DNA of 64,000 bases from Entonaema liquescens (taxonomy: Eukaryota > Ascomycota > Sordariomycetes > Xylariales > Xylariaceae). This document shows positions 23,966 to 36,016 of the stretch, in pieces (the first letter of the stretch is position 1; each line of letters starts with the position of its first letter). Below the pieces are notes generated by a model. That model did no database searches. It was given only the letters and a program-made list of their open reading frames with translations, and was not told where the DNA came from. A program made the position numbers and the translations under genes. The stretch is taken from NCBI GenBank assembly GCA_902805475.1, contig CADCSX010000023.1, forward strand, positions 620,001 through 684,000, read 5' to 3'.

Positions 23966-24422
23966 TTAATTAACAAATTTCATCTTCTCGCCGTTGGTGT
24001 TGAAGATCTGAAGCTTCCCATCATCCCCTACTTCACGATGGCCCTCAGCGCAGCCTGTGGCAACTCGGGTTAGTAACGGGTAGTACAAGATGAGAAGTAT
24101 TGAAATCATTTTTAGAAAGCTACAAGAAAGGTTATAGGATAAGAAACAAGAATTGCATTACGCACAGCTGTTAAACTGTTATAGAATAAGTTAGCAATGG
24201 CCCGAATTGTAAAGACCGAGACAAGCACAGTAAACTTACGACGCCATAACAGAGCTCGTTCAAGCAATCGTTGATGCCGCACTGGAGACAGCCGGGCAGA
24301 CAGCAGTAGCTCTGGTACTGGCGTTCTGCGAGCGCAGGTGGTCGGGTAGGTCCGGCGTCGGCAGGGAGAACCAGAGCAATGGCGGTTGCGCTGAGGAAAG
24401 AAATAATCGTGGAGGAATGCAT
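23966..24422 (-). CDS. Small secreted cysteine-rich protein (paralogue A)
   Basis: Three exons on the minus strand: 24240-24422 (183 bases), 24166-24175 (a 10-base microexon) and 23966-24054, giving 93 residues. The N-terminus MHSSTIISFLSATAIALVLP is a clear signal peptide, so the product is secreted. The mature part has CC-x3-C-x2-C-x4-C-x4-C-x6-CC, then an acidic and basic tail with EVGDDGKLQIFNTNGEKMKF. The same cysteine spacing and tail pattern occur in the gene at 43913-44353, where the first exon is also exactly 183 bases. The microexon TTTAACAGCT restores the frame and the FNSCC match. Function is unknown; it could be an effector, defence or self-signalling protein. Confidence 0.8.
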
Positions 24423-25357
24423 CGTGAGTGGTCCTGATTGTGTAGTTGGAAGCCCTGAGGGGAATAGATGGGTGTATATAATGTAAGTATCCTTTGATCT
24501 GGCGTTGAAATTCTTCGTGAAAATCCTCGAGATGGAAGTTGGCAGGAGATGTAAATCTCTTCCTAGGATCACTTCAAGCTGGCTTCTTATATAGACCCCC
24601 GTAATCCACCATTCCTTACTTTGAATCCTCTCTACAAGACTAGCCATACCTAATGTATTGTTTGACGGTATTCAATCGGAACAACTGACCCCGTGCCCTG
24701 TTGAGTTTTGCTTCATCCCATGTGCTCTTGCTAGTTTGCTCTCTCAAATTCTAATAGATTTATACGACTTCCATTTAATGGTAACACCGATTAACCAATA
24801 GCTCTCAAGCAATCGGATGAGAAAGGGGTCGCTTCTATTCACTGGCAGAGTCTAACCAATGGTTTAACAGCACACCATCCCTCGACGAGGTCTAAGGATA
24901 TGGCTCGTGACTATCAAAAGTGGATAAGTATAAAACGACTGAAACGTCCCGGAAACAAATGATTGGCGCACCGACTCGATTCTTTCCTTATTTGGTGGAT
25001 TGTCTAAGTGAATGGGGGGAGTATATTCTGGTGCTACATTTTATGGAGATGAAGAGGCAATGTGCGATAGCCCATTCGAGATTTGCCAATAGGTTAACAT
25101 ATCAAGATGTCGGATTTTTTTTTGTTTCTCATATACCCTCTGGGGGTCATGGCACCGGCTACCTATGATTGTTGCTTATATAGGTAGGTACGCTTCAAGA
25201 AAAGGGCACATTGGATGCTACAATTTCGATGCGAACTGTGAGATATTATTAAACTAGGAGCGGAAATAAGGAAATTATCATAATAAACAGTAGTAAATCC
25301 ACGGAGGAAATTGAAGCAGGTAACAAGAAAGAAAAAAGAATAGATGATAAAAATGGC
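24423..25357. other. Gene-less spacer
   Basis: Includes the probable promoter of the Cys-rich gene. Small open stretches, for example at 24920-25168, have no protein character. Confidence 0.4.
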
Positions 25358-25510
25358 AAAAAAGCTAGGACTCGAATTCGTCTCTTAGTCGGTTGACCTG
25401 AACAGTTGGCCTGCCTGCATGCCCCTCAAAGAGGTTCGAACCCATGTCTTACGAAAAATCCCTTGCAGAATTATTTCTGACCCTACTTCATTACCACTAC
25501 ACCACGGCCA
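25358..25510 (-). ncRNA. tRNA-like Pol III unit (tRNA relic or SINE head)
   Basis: Read on the minus strand, an A-box-like TGGTGTAGTGGTAA (about 25491-25504) is followed by a B-box-like GGGTTCGAACC (about 25433-25443), a second B-box-like GAATTCGAGTCC (about 25367-25378) and a T6 run (25358-25363) that would end Pol III transcription. The acceptor and T stems do not pair well, so it is not a functional tRNA by eye. It may be a decayed tRNA, a fused tRNA pair or the head of a SINE. Confidence 0.35.
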
Positions 25511-26036
25511 CTTTGGCTTCATGGCTCTGATAAGGGGTGAAAGATTGGTTGTTTAAGGACCTATTTAAGTCGACAGCGGGGTATGAGATGTTGCCTGGCA
25601 ACTGGCAGGTACAATACTTGACATTGAGTACATTGCACAAGTACCTACATAACATATTAGCTGTACATTATGGTCCTTATCTTTATCTTTATTTTTGTTT
25701 TCTCTTTTGGGAATCAGCACTTGATCCCACAAGTATAGAATCAGGTAGTTGGTAACACGACCTCCGGATCTTGGGTGCGCCCTTTCCTTACCCTATTGCT
25801 TCTGTATCCCTAATTCCTCGTCTATGTCTTACCAAAGACCTTTACTGGGCGCCAGAATGATTAGTCGGCACTCTAAGATTCAAAATGCACAATGGCTAGC
25901 TGCTCCCGGGATCAGTGCCGACTTCAACACCATGGATCGTCTATTCGGTCTTGGCCATATAGTCGATGTCAGTTCCGTCCAAATCCACAACCATTCAAGA
26001 ATACTGACCATCGGATTTCCATATCCTCCATCGCCA
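25511..26036. other. Gene-less spacer
   Basis: No supported gene; the 3' flank of the nucleotidylyltransferase pseudogene or gene. Confidence 0.4.
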
Positions 26037-26993
26037 TCACACGCCTTCTTCCGCATATAACCCCTCCCGCCGAATCCAACCTGCCACATCCTCACTCACC
26101 AACTTCTTCAACGCCTCCCAATCCCCTTTCTTACCGCCTCACGTACCTTCGTACTACTCACCACCACCTCTTCCTCCTCACCTTTCCCTCCACCATCTCA
26201 ATCCGTTCCGCCCACTCCCCCCCCCCCTACTGCAACTCCCCGCCCCTAGCCCCGCCACATACGCCCTCTGGGCCACGGCATCGCCCCACTGCGCGTCCGC
26301 GCGCATCGTCACGCGCAGCCGCGCCGTCGCGAAGAACGGGTCGAGAGACGCCGCCAGTGTCGATCCCGGGCCCGAGGCGTAGTACTTGGGGTCGAAGATC
26401 CGGATCAGCGTGTCGAACCCCGTTAGGTACACCTGCTCCACCGTTGCCGCTGTCCCGTTTTGGTAGAAGTCCGAGGTACCGATTGCGCGCGCTTTGGCGT
26501 GGAAATACGGCTCTGTTGTCACGGCGATGTCCACGGCTTCGCAGTCGTTATGGTGGTGGTGATGGGGTGTGGAGGTGGAGCGCAGGAGGTCCCGCGCGAA
26601 GATGTACATCATGGCGAGGCGTTGCGGGAAGGCAGCGGGCTTAGGCGCCTTGTCTGCGTTGTTGATGGCGAGGAGGAGCAGGACGCGGGATTCAGCGGTA
26701 CTCTCGGCAGGATCTGGGTGTCTGGGTTCAGAAAGAGCGGAGAGTGCCATGCGCTGGTGGGCGAGAGTAGGCGGGTTAAAGGAAGAGTCGAGGACAAGAA
26801 GGGATTTTGGAGGGGTCTGGGGTGGGTGAAGAGTTGGTGCTTCAGCTGGTGTTGAAGATAAGGAAGAGTGAGTGAGGGAACATAGGACGCGGAATGTCGC
26901 TTTGGATATCTGGTAGCTCTTGAGAGCTTGGGTGAAGACGGAAACGAGATTTGGTGGTAGTCGAGACATTGGGGAGTCGTCTGTTGATGACAT
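26037..26993 (-). pseudogene. NMN adenylyltransferase-like (POF1 type) gene with three frame changes
   Basis: Nucleotidylyltransferase of the cytidylyltransferase fold, nearest to fungal POF1/NMNAT-like proteins. The long frame (26178-26993) has DSSFNPPTLAHQRM (the nucleotide-binding motif), ALSALS, LLLLAINNADKAP, FPQRLAMMYIFARDL, YLTGFDTLIRIFDPKYY and DAVAQRAYVAGL. It ends after the 11-base C run at 26217-26227. Downstream, the family C-terminus is plainly present but in three successive frames: EWAERIEMVEG, then VVVSSTKVREAV (the conserved SSTKVR motif), then DWEALKKLVSEDVAGWIRRE and GLYAEEGV ending at 26037. Each switch falls near a G or A/G homopolymer. This is either a broken gene or homopolymer assembly error. 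The first half is very GC-rich. Confidence 0.8.
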
Positions 26994-27625
26994 TTCTATT
27001 ACAATTGTATATGAGGTTTAATCAAGTTTAAAGCATACTTCAATGCTACTACTGCTATATAATAGCGATGAAAAGCATTATGAATTCCAAGTAACAATAT
27101 TTCGTATATCAATGCTGGATGTGATATTAGTGAAGACGACGATAAGAGGCGGGATGGGAAAAGTGGAGAGGAGAGGTTCCGAATCTTGGCATGCGGGTAA
27201 TCCCGTCATATATGGGTCCCTGCTAGGTATGTACCTGGGTCCTGGGCAAACTGCCCGAGAGCCGGGATTTTATGTGACCCTGTCGAGACTTCCTCCTTAC
27301 ATAAGGCCTAAACTCGAAGGACTACCAGGAGTACCACTACCAAAGAATTAACGTAGCACAATTAAAAAAGAAGCAGGTGTGAAAGGAAGTATATAATTAG
27401 AAGCTGATTTCTAGCCTATATACGTGCTTGCTTGCCAACGATGCGGTAAGTTATCTTAACTTAACACAATCCGACTAACCTCTCGTAGTGCGAGATATGC
27501 TTCCTTTCGATGCAATAAGAAATTGTAATAGCCACAGGGTATCGTAAGTGATTAAACAGTATTCCAGAACGCCTCTGTACTTTAAGATGCGATCCTACAA
27601 AAAGAAACTCGCCCATCAAACGCGT
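26994..27625. other. Gene-less spacer
   Basis: Contains the probable promoter of the nucleotidylyltransferase and the 3' flank of APC10. A 102-codon open stretch at 27043-27351 shows no domain. Confidence 0.4.
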
Positions 27626-29046
27626 TCAACGAATTTCCGGCTCTCTCATGAAGTCCGGGATGCTCAGTCCACCATCCCCGGGAGTATACTTTCTAGACTT
27701 TGCCTTTCGATTTCGCTTGTCGATAGCGAGTTGCGATATCGCCTCTTCGTCGTGATCGTGAATGTTCATTGCCGCCATTCTATCGCGGTAGTCATCGATT
27801 GCTTCCACCATGTCCTCGACAGGGTTGTTCTCCGCAGTGTCGGCGCTGTCATCCAGGGCGTAGACTTCCACTCCGCGTATGTGCGTATCCTTTCCGTTCT
27901 GGTGATTCTCGAGGACGATAACTCGAACGAACCAGCAGCATAGCGAGTTGCCATCATGTCCGCCACCAGCTCTCTCGATGGGAACATCGACCCAGCCTTT
28001 GGGTTGGTTGAAGTCCATCGTTGTATACGGGATGGTCATATTGGGGCTGAAGCCGGCGGTGATCTGGATCTTTGTAGGTGTATAACTCTCGTCGAGCTCG
28101 TAATCCAGGTAGAGTCTGAGTTTGCGTATCTCTACACGCTTGATAAAATGAATATTTAATCGATGGGGTTGGGGCCCATCAGATCTAAGAATACTCTGTC
28201 AGTAGATAATTGACGTGCAAAGATATGCGCGTTCTTACTGCCAGTATTGGTTGATATCATCGTCTCGGAGTTCCTTGACGCCAGAACCGGGTTTGTAGCT
28301 GCTGACAGTGAAACTAGCTAGGTTGCTGATTTCCTTCAAACCGACTAGGGATGCATCAAAGCCGGGCTCTTCGTTATGAGCTTCTTCCTCCTCGTCTAGT
28401 TCTTCTTGTTCTATGTCGTCTCCCTCGGCACCTTCAAAATCGTGACCCTCGTCATCTTCGCCTTCATCATCCTCAAAGTGCTCGGTGTCTTCTTCAGTAG
28501 CAGCTGTAGTATCGTGAGACGAGAAACTTAATTGCATATGAGAAGACGCGTCACTTCTTTGGTCTTCGTGAATAGCGACTTCACCGCGAACCCTAAGAAG
28601 TACGCGCCAGAGCTCATCCTGGGTTACTGCCGGTTGCGACAGGCCAAATCCACTTGGGGACGAAGCTGAACGCCCTCTTCCGGAACCTGGGTTATCCATT
28701 GCGTATATGATAAATCCCGAGGAATAGGAGCGGATAGGGAATAAAAAATAGTGAAAAGAGGTATGGAAAATAAGAGGAAAAATCAAAATCGAAATGCAAG
28801 CTGACCTTGAGGTGTGTGTAAGCCTACAGGCCACTGTAAGTCCCGCCTTCCATTATCATTTAAGGCAGAATAGAGGCCAGTTGCCTCGGCAGCACCAGGG
28901 CGGCTCGGATCTCCGGGGTAACCTGGTGACGCCCGGGAAACACGATCCGGTCGCATCAAGCGGCGTCGGAATTCTTCCTGTTGTTGACGGAGGCTGGCAT
29001 GGTTTCTAGCAGTACCACCGCTGCTGCCAACATCTTGCGGCTCCAT
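27626..29046 (-). CDS. apc10: Anaphase-promoting complex subunit 10 (DOC1)
   Basis: Three exons: 28806-29046, 28239-28686 and 27626-28184, giving 415 residues. APC10/DOC1 helps the APC/C ubiquitin ligase bind D-box substrates. The C-terminal DOC domain spans about residues 200-370: GLKEISNLASFTVSSYKPGS, then ELRDDDINQYWQSDGPQPH, HFIKRVEIRKLRLYLDY, DESYTPTKIQITAG, and NHQNGKDTHIRGVEVYA. The N-terminal 200 residues are a fungus-type extension with Gln/Arg-rich and strongly acidic stretches (EDDEGEDDEGHDFEGAEGD). A tail with RNRKAKSRKY follows the domain. The second intron splits the codon of YWQ. The gene is divergent from the aminopeptidase, separated by about 830 bases. Confidence 0.94.
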
Positions 29047-29879
29047 TGTTGAGAAGTAGATAGTGAACCGGGGTTCATCTAATCTAAATCACAATTCTGC
29101 ACTGCACAAAACTGGTTTTCATGAATAGGTGTTTAAAGAATGTGAATTTCGGCGGCGTGGAATTAATGATGTTTTTGGATATAAATATCAAAGTGGATTC
29201 GTTTTGTGACTAGCGCCGTTTTCTACCAGTAATTTGCATATTAGCTTTACATGCATTTATGCGTCATATTTGTTTAACGAGCTATGTATGGAAATTCTGT
29301 CAAACCACATCTTTTACACCACTTCTAATCTTCTAACTATTCCGAGTTCCCATCATCAGCATGTGAACTTATGTGTTGTACATAAGGGCTGCGGCAATTG
29401 CAAAATTGACTACTCGTTCTTTTAAGTCAAATTGGATTGTTCTTAATCTGACCTTTGCTTAAGCTACGAAGCTATCAGGTTTCTATTTATTCCACCTAGT
29501 TGCCAAGTCCTCATTTACCCATAGCCGCCATTGAGCATTAAAGGGACGACTGTCCAGATACAGTACCGGTACTATGATATGAAATATAATTTCGTTTAGC
29601 TTATCATATTTTATTTTATTTTTTTCTCGATCCACGATTTGGAATATCGGCGGTGTTTTATACTACAGGTTAGTAAGAACTTTTAAGAATCTTCTACTTC
29701 ATATTGTCGTCTCTCATCTAGGTATCAATTCCCTCTAGTCCCACTCCAAGTACGTATATGCACTATATACGTATGTGGGTACTTGATAGGATAACCGCTA
29801 ATATCGGGCCAGTACATTAGGTAAAAATAAATAAATTAAGTGCCATGTAACTTTATAGTTTAAGAGGTACTTCAAAAAC
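29047..29879. promoter_or_regulatory. Divergent intergenic region of APC10 and the M1 aminopeptidase
   Basis: Probable shared promoter space. A small open stretch at 29234-29425 has no coding support. A palindromic TACGTATATG...CATATACGTA-type element lies at about 29752-29773. Confidence 0.4.
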
Positions 29880-32800
29880 ATGGCGTTCACATCGGTTGAT
29901 GTCATTGGGCGGACGTACCGACTTGCGGTTCCCCGTAGCTTCGGTGCTACAAACACCAGAAACTTAGTGAGGGGCAGCGTGGTTCGCTTTAGCTCCAGCT
30001 CTACTTTAAGACCTGCTGTCATTTTTACAACATCCGCTCACACGACATCTGCTGCATCTACTGCATCTACTGCATCACTCTCCAAAAGTCCAACACAACA
30101 ATATAACAGCTCACCTTCATATATCCCCTCGATATCCGCCACACGAGTTGATTGCTTTTTCAAGCCATTGGACAGGGATCACAAGACACTCGTACCCTGT
30201 CGGTTATTCTCTTCTTCAACACCTGCCAAATCCGTCGCTCTAACAGCTCTTGATTCGCAACATCACCCTCAACTTAGATCTACGCCCCACAACAAATCTT
30301 CCACTTCTCTCTTCTATCTACAACGTGGGGCAGCCCCTCTACGTACAAATATACCAACACCTATACCCAACATCCGGTCCTTCTCTTCGTCCTCCCCAGT
30401 TTGTTGTTCAGCCATCATACCATCATCCATCATGGCAGACCGAGACATTCTTCCCTCTACCGTTGTCCCCTCTCACTATGACCTCTCCATATCTTCCTTG
30501 AACTTCAAGGACTGGTCCTTCCAAGGAACAGTGGATATCCAAGTCTCCATTGCAGAACCTGTTAAGGAAATAGTCCTCAACTCTATCGAGCTCAAGCTAC
30601 ACAAGGCCAAGATCACAGTCGACCACACCAAGTCCTCCCAGTCCCTAGAAACCACCACCTTCAACTATGACGAAAAGAAGCAGCGTGCCACCCTCGTCTT
30701 TGCTGACGAGGTTCCCGCATCTCAGAAGGCCACTCTCCATATTGCATTCCAAGGAATCCTGAATAACGATATGGCGGGTTTCTACCGAAGCAAGTACCAA
30801 CCTACCGTCCCTGCTGCGGCCTCGGTACCTAGGGATGATACCTTTCATTATATGTTAAGCACCCAATTCGAGGCTTGCGATGCCCGCCGGGCCTTCCCTT
30901 GTTTTGACGAGCCTCGACTAAAGGCAACTTTTGACTTTCAAATCGAAATCCCTGAGGACCAGGTTGCCTTGTCCAACATGCCTGTTAAAGATACTTCAAA
31001 GTCCAAGGATGGCTTCGTGGTAGTTTCCTTCGAACGGACTCCGGTCATGAGCACATATCTTCTAGCCTGGGCCGTCGGCGATTTTGAGTACGTCGAAGCA
31101 CACACCGAGCGACGATATAATGGAAAGCAAATCCCCGTACGTGTATATACCACACGTGGACTTAAGGAACAAGGTCGATTCGCTTTGGAACACGCACCTA
31201 AAACTATCGACTTATTCTCGGAGAGCTTCGGGATCGATTACCCCTTGCCAAAGTCCGATTTGCTTGCCGTCCACGAATTTACGCACGGAGCGATGGAGAA
31301 CTGGGGTCTAGTGACTTACCGTACGACGGCCGTCCTTTTCGACGAGAAGACCTCGGACGCTAGATTTAAGAATCGTGTTGCATACGTCGTTGCCCATGAG
31401 CTGGCCCATCAATGGTTCGGCAACCTGGTCACTATGGATTGGTGGGACGAGCTTTGGTTGAATGAGTCGTTCGCCACCTGGGCAGGATGGTATGCCGTAA
31501 ACGAATTTCATCCCGACTGGCAGGTCTGGGCCCAATTCGTCAACGAGGGAATGGAATCGGCCTTCCAGCTTGATGGAATGCGCGCATCTCACCCAGTTCA
31601 CGTCCCGGTCAGGGACGCTCTAGATGTAAATCAGGTCTTTGACCATATTAGTTACCTCAAGGGATGCTCTACCTTACGAATGTTAGTCAACCATCTCGGC
31701 GAGAAAACTTTCCTCCAGGGAGTCGGAGCGTATCTGAGGAAGCATGCTTACGGTAATGCCAAAACTGAATATCTCTGGGAGGCGTTAGCTGAGGCTTCTG
31801 GAGCCGATATCACTGGTCTGATGGGTAACTGGATAGAGAAGATCGGCCACCCAGTGTTAACTGTAGCTGAGGAGCCTGGGCAAATCTCAATTAAGCAGAA
31901 TCGGTACCTATCAACAGGCGATGTGAAGCCAGAAGAAGATCAGACCATATGGTGGGTACCACTATCCTTGCAAGGCAAGGTTGGACAGCAGGACATTCAG
32001 AATTTGGCCCTCACGGAGAAAAGCGCGACAATTCGCGATATAGACGACAACTTCTACAAGCTCAACAGTAACGCCACCGGTTTCTACCGAACAAACTATC
32101 CCCCAGCTCGTCTCGCAAAGCTTAGCAAGCAGCTTGACCGCCTGAGTAACGAAGACAAGATCTCTATAATTGGCTCTGCAGCGGATCTAGCCTTCTCCGG
32201 CTACGGTACTACACCTGCTCTCCTCTCTTTCATCGAAGGTTTCAGAGGAGAGACAAACCAACTTGTCTGGGCTCAGGTTCTAGACTCCCTTAGCCATGTT
32301 AAGACTATTTTCGGTGACGATGAGACTATCAAGCGCGGCCTCGAGCAATTTGCTCTGAAGCTTATTAGCGATGCGGTAGAGGAGATCGGTTGGGAGTTCC
32401 CTGAAGGCGAAGACTATCTCAGGGGTTTACTGCGAAAGAGACTCTTGCTCAGTGCCGCAGCGAACGGCCACCCACAGTAAGTTTCCCATTTTACAATCAG
32501 AGCTATGATACTTGACAAATTCCATTTCCTACGTACTATATGTCAGTTGCTAATAAACTATACAGAGTCGTTGAAAAAGCACAGTCGTTGTTCGATGCTT
32601 GGGCTGATAAGGGAACCCCACTCCCCCACCCGAACTTGAGGACCGTGGTCTACCGTGCCGGCGTGAAGACCGACCCGGCAAAGGCAGTGAAGGCTCTGAA
32701 AAAGGAGTGGTTCACTGGAGCATCTTTTGATGGAAAATTGGTCTGCCTTGCGTCGCTAGGCCACGTTCGTGACCCCAACCTTATCTCTAACAGCGTTCTT

Positions 32801-33184
32801 CCCTTCAACAGCGACTTGTCTCCGCCAGCCCCTCCGTCTGAATCAGTACCTTCAGGCGATATGCACACCATTGCTAGCACCTTGGCATCCAACTCAGTTG
32901 GTCGCCCAATCCAATGGAAGTACATCCAGGAGAACTGGGACAAATTGACGACCAAGATGGCGAACCCGGTTGTTCTGGACCGCTTCGTCAAGCTTACACT
33001 TTCGAAGTTCACCGATGCCAAGTACATCGACGAGATCGACGCCTTCTTCAAAGACAAGGATACGAGCGCTTTCGATCGAACCCTAGAGCAGGTCAAGGAC
33101 TCTATCCGCGGCCGGGCTGCTTACCGCGAGAGAGATGCTAAGATCATCAAGGAGTGGTTGAGCGCCAATGGCTATATCCAGTAG
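29880..33184 (+). CDS. ape2: M1 family zinc aminopeptidase (APE2/AAP1 type)
   Basis: Two exons, 29880-32476 and 32566-33184, giving 1,071 residues from the first Met. It cleaves N-terminal amino acids from peptides. In the long form GAMEN starts at residue 470 and the zinc site HELAHQWFGNLVTMDWWDE starts at residue 506, with the third ligand Glu in LWLNES. A conserved core starts at the later Met (30432, MADRDILPSTVVPSHYDL), leaving an 887-residue form of the usual size. The 184 residues before it are Ser, Thr and Arg-rich and lack acidic residues at the start (MAFTSVDVIGRTYRLAVPRS), which suggests mitochondrial targeting and dual localisation by alternative starts. The second exon encodes the ERAP1-C-like helical region. 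Confidence 0.94.
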
Positions 33185-34376
33185 AGGGGATCTTTTACTG
33201 ATATGTCATCTGCATATCGGCGAAGCTTATGATGAAAAAGATGTTGCATGATTCTTAGCATGAAGCATAAAATGAGGTCTAAAAAAAGCATAGTGAATGA
33301 AAATAACGTATCAGTTATATCGTAAAACGGGTTTTTAAACATAATGGTAATATATATTTGCAATGTGATATCGATTGCAGCATCTGATTAATTGGTAACA
33401 AACTTTGTCTGACTAACTAGTGCATAACTAACTACGTCACCCTTTTATAGTACATGAGATTCCTAAATAGATTATAGATGCTACCTACCATGTCAACTAC
33501 CTAGCTTCTAGACAACTACAAGTTAAGAATATTATCCTCCTCTCCTCTAGATCGACTTATATAGAAAGATACCTAACTAGCTGGCTAAAAAGGAAGTAAA
33601 TGCTATGTAGGTTACCTATCAGCTTTTCCCTAGGTAGCTCATGAATACTAGCATCATCATCAATGCAGGCTTCTCAAATAACTATTAGGTATAGTTTGCA
33701 ACTGTGACTCTTTATGGCTGAATTGCTATAGACAACCAAGTCAAGTCTCTTTCTCTCTCTTACCGAGGTCTGTCTACAATATAATAGTAGTCTCAACCCC
33801 TCATCTTTCTCACCTCTCGCATCATATGGTCATTATACGTAATCACACGCAACACTACAGGCAAACACAAAGCAGCGCAGAGTTAAAAAAGTATGGTATC
33901 CTCATGATCTTGGTCTCATTAACCATTTACGCCGGCCGAACTTTTGTTTTTTTCTCGTAAATGCCAACGAACTTTTGGTACAGACAAACCAGGAATCATC
34001 CCATCCTAACCTGCCGCCGCCCACCAACCCGATGCGCGGTGCGGGAAGAAAGCCGACGCCAGTTTGTGCCCCACCCTATGTTATTTGTTTTCCCCTTTTT
34101 ATCAAGTCAGAGGGCCGATCCAAACACATTTGGACAGACGGCCTGCCAACCCCTTCCTTCTTGCTTTTACAATTATCCTCCTCGTGAATACACGCGCGGC
34201 CACCGAATGCCAGTGCTTCTTTTTATATCGAGATTATTCCTGTACAACCAGACGGGCAGAGTCTAGATACGGTCGGGAGAGAACGAGGTAGATCAGCGCC
34301 ATGACTGTCGAGCCAGGAGCCGATCCCGAGAGATGCGACAATAAAATCGACGGACACCGGCACGAGACTGAATCCT
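33185..34376. other. Gene-less spacer between convergent genes
   Basis: Holds the 3' ends of the aminopeptidase and the YAG7-like gene. Overlapping open stretches at 33961-34291 lack domain character and probably lie in 3' untranslated or non-coding DNA. Confidence 0.4.
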
Positions 34377-36016
34377 CTACGACTCTTCAGTTCGTGGTCT
34401 TCCGCCGCGTCCCGCTCCACCGCGGCCGCGACCGCGACCTCGTCCCCGTCCCTCTCCGTGTCCTCGCCAACCACCTCGGTAGTCGCCTCGACCACGTCCT
34501 CTCCAACCTCCTTCGCGATCACCTCGCCGTTGGTTGCGCTGAACCTGGTGGAATCCATCGTTCGCTTCAGTGGGAGTACGAGACTGATAATAGTTAGCAA
34601 CATTAGACTAGAGTATCCCCACACATAATCCCAGAGGTACGATCTATTGGCTTACATCTGGTGGATTTTCGGGCTGTTCATCGGCCCAAGATTGAACGTT
34701 GCCCGCTGACACGGGAGTAGCCGTTAAACCTGTCTCTGTTTCGGTGGGATCTCGAGGAACCTTAACCCACTCTTCCTGGGAAATCGAGGCGCTTAGGTCG
34801 TTGTTAGCATCCCATTGGGACTCGGCGGCGGCGTTAGCAGCGTCGTCACCGACATCAGCATTCTCAGGGATGCCAGATGGCGGTGTCGACTCGGTGTGAC
34901 CATTGGTTAATTGGACTGTAGCTCCGGTACTGTCAATCTCAGTGAGGCCGGCATGGGCAACGGTCGGGTCAGTCCCATTAGTGATCTCCACAGGAGCTTC
35001 TGTAGCTTCAGCAGTCTCGGCAGCGAACAGGCTAGCATGGGCCGCGGATACAGCCTTGACCTGAGCAACTACGAGAAGGTTAGTAACAGCAAGACGAAAG
35101 AGGTGTAGCGGATACACGAACACGTAGTCTGAAGTAGTTCCCCACTAACACTGGTCGTCTTTTCTTCGGAGCCTTCGATTAGCTTAATCATAGTAGAAAC
35201 AGCATTCTCGTCTCCGGAATAGACGTTTAGGAGAACACCCTCCAGTGCCATGTTCTCATCGAGACCAGCATCTGCCTCCTCCGTTCTTCGAGCAGCCGCC
35301 AGTCGGAGGAACTGGGAGAGTACCAGTAGGCTGTCATGTTGAACCTTTCTGGCTTCGGTGGCGGCTTGCTCCTTGATTTCGCTAACCGCGTCGGCCTTCT
35401 CCTTCTCGAGCTTCTCAGTCAGGGACTTCTCCAAGCTAGCCTTCTCGGCTGCGGCGCGAGTTCGGTATTCCTCGTCCACCTTCTTATACTGGGCGAGTTG
35501 TTCCTCGAGCTGCGCAAGCTGAGCTTCCAGCTGGGGCTTCTTCAGGCGCTGAGCGCGCTGGTCGGCGTTGATGATCTTAGCATTGACGAGTTCATCTAGT
35601 GACTTGTCTTTGTGCTGATCGATTATGGAATCGGTCTTGGAGGCGTTGGTCTAAAAGCAGACATGGTTAGGTACAGGCTCCACTAAGTAATGGGAGAGTG
35701 AGGGGGAGGGGGGGAACATGTGTATTAAATAACTTACAATCTTCTTGTTTACGTTACGGATGTTCCTAATAAAACATATTAGTAAGAAATAAAGCACTAG
35801 AATGCGACAAGGTCACACTGACTTCTGGAGCTCACGGACGTAAGGGCTTTCAGAGCTGTCATCTTGACCATCTTGACCAGCGACGGAACCAGACTTCTCG
35901 GGCACGGACAGGGCAGACGGGGCTGGAGAGTCGGTTCGCTCAGCCTTGGCCTTCTTCTTCTTTGCTGACTTAGACTCGGTCTGTACAGACGGGTTTTGAA
36001 TAGCAGTTGAAGGCAT
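34377..36016 (-). CDS. YAG7-like protein with C-terminal RGG-rich tail
   Basis: Five exons: 35823-36016, 35738-35765 (28 bases), 35122-35650, 34656-35068 and 34377-34583, giving 456 residues. It resembles the fungal YAG7-like family, which has no settled role. The order is: a Lys-rich low-complexity N-terminus (SAKKKKAKAERTDSP); YVRELQKNIRNVNKKI, TNASKTDSIIDQHKDKSLDE and a long coiled coil (about residues 100-190) rich in Glu, Lys and Ala; a helical segment with LSQFLRLAAA; a Ser/Thr/Ala-rich acidic linker; and a C-terminal tail of RG/GR repeats (RGRGRGRGRGGAGRGGRP), typical of RNA-binding proteins. The start used is the second in-frame Met; an upstream Met at 36115 is also open. A role in RNA binding is inference. 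Confidence 0.8.
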
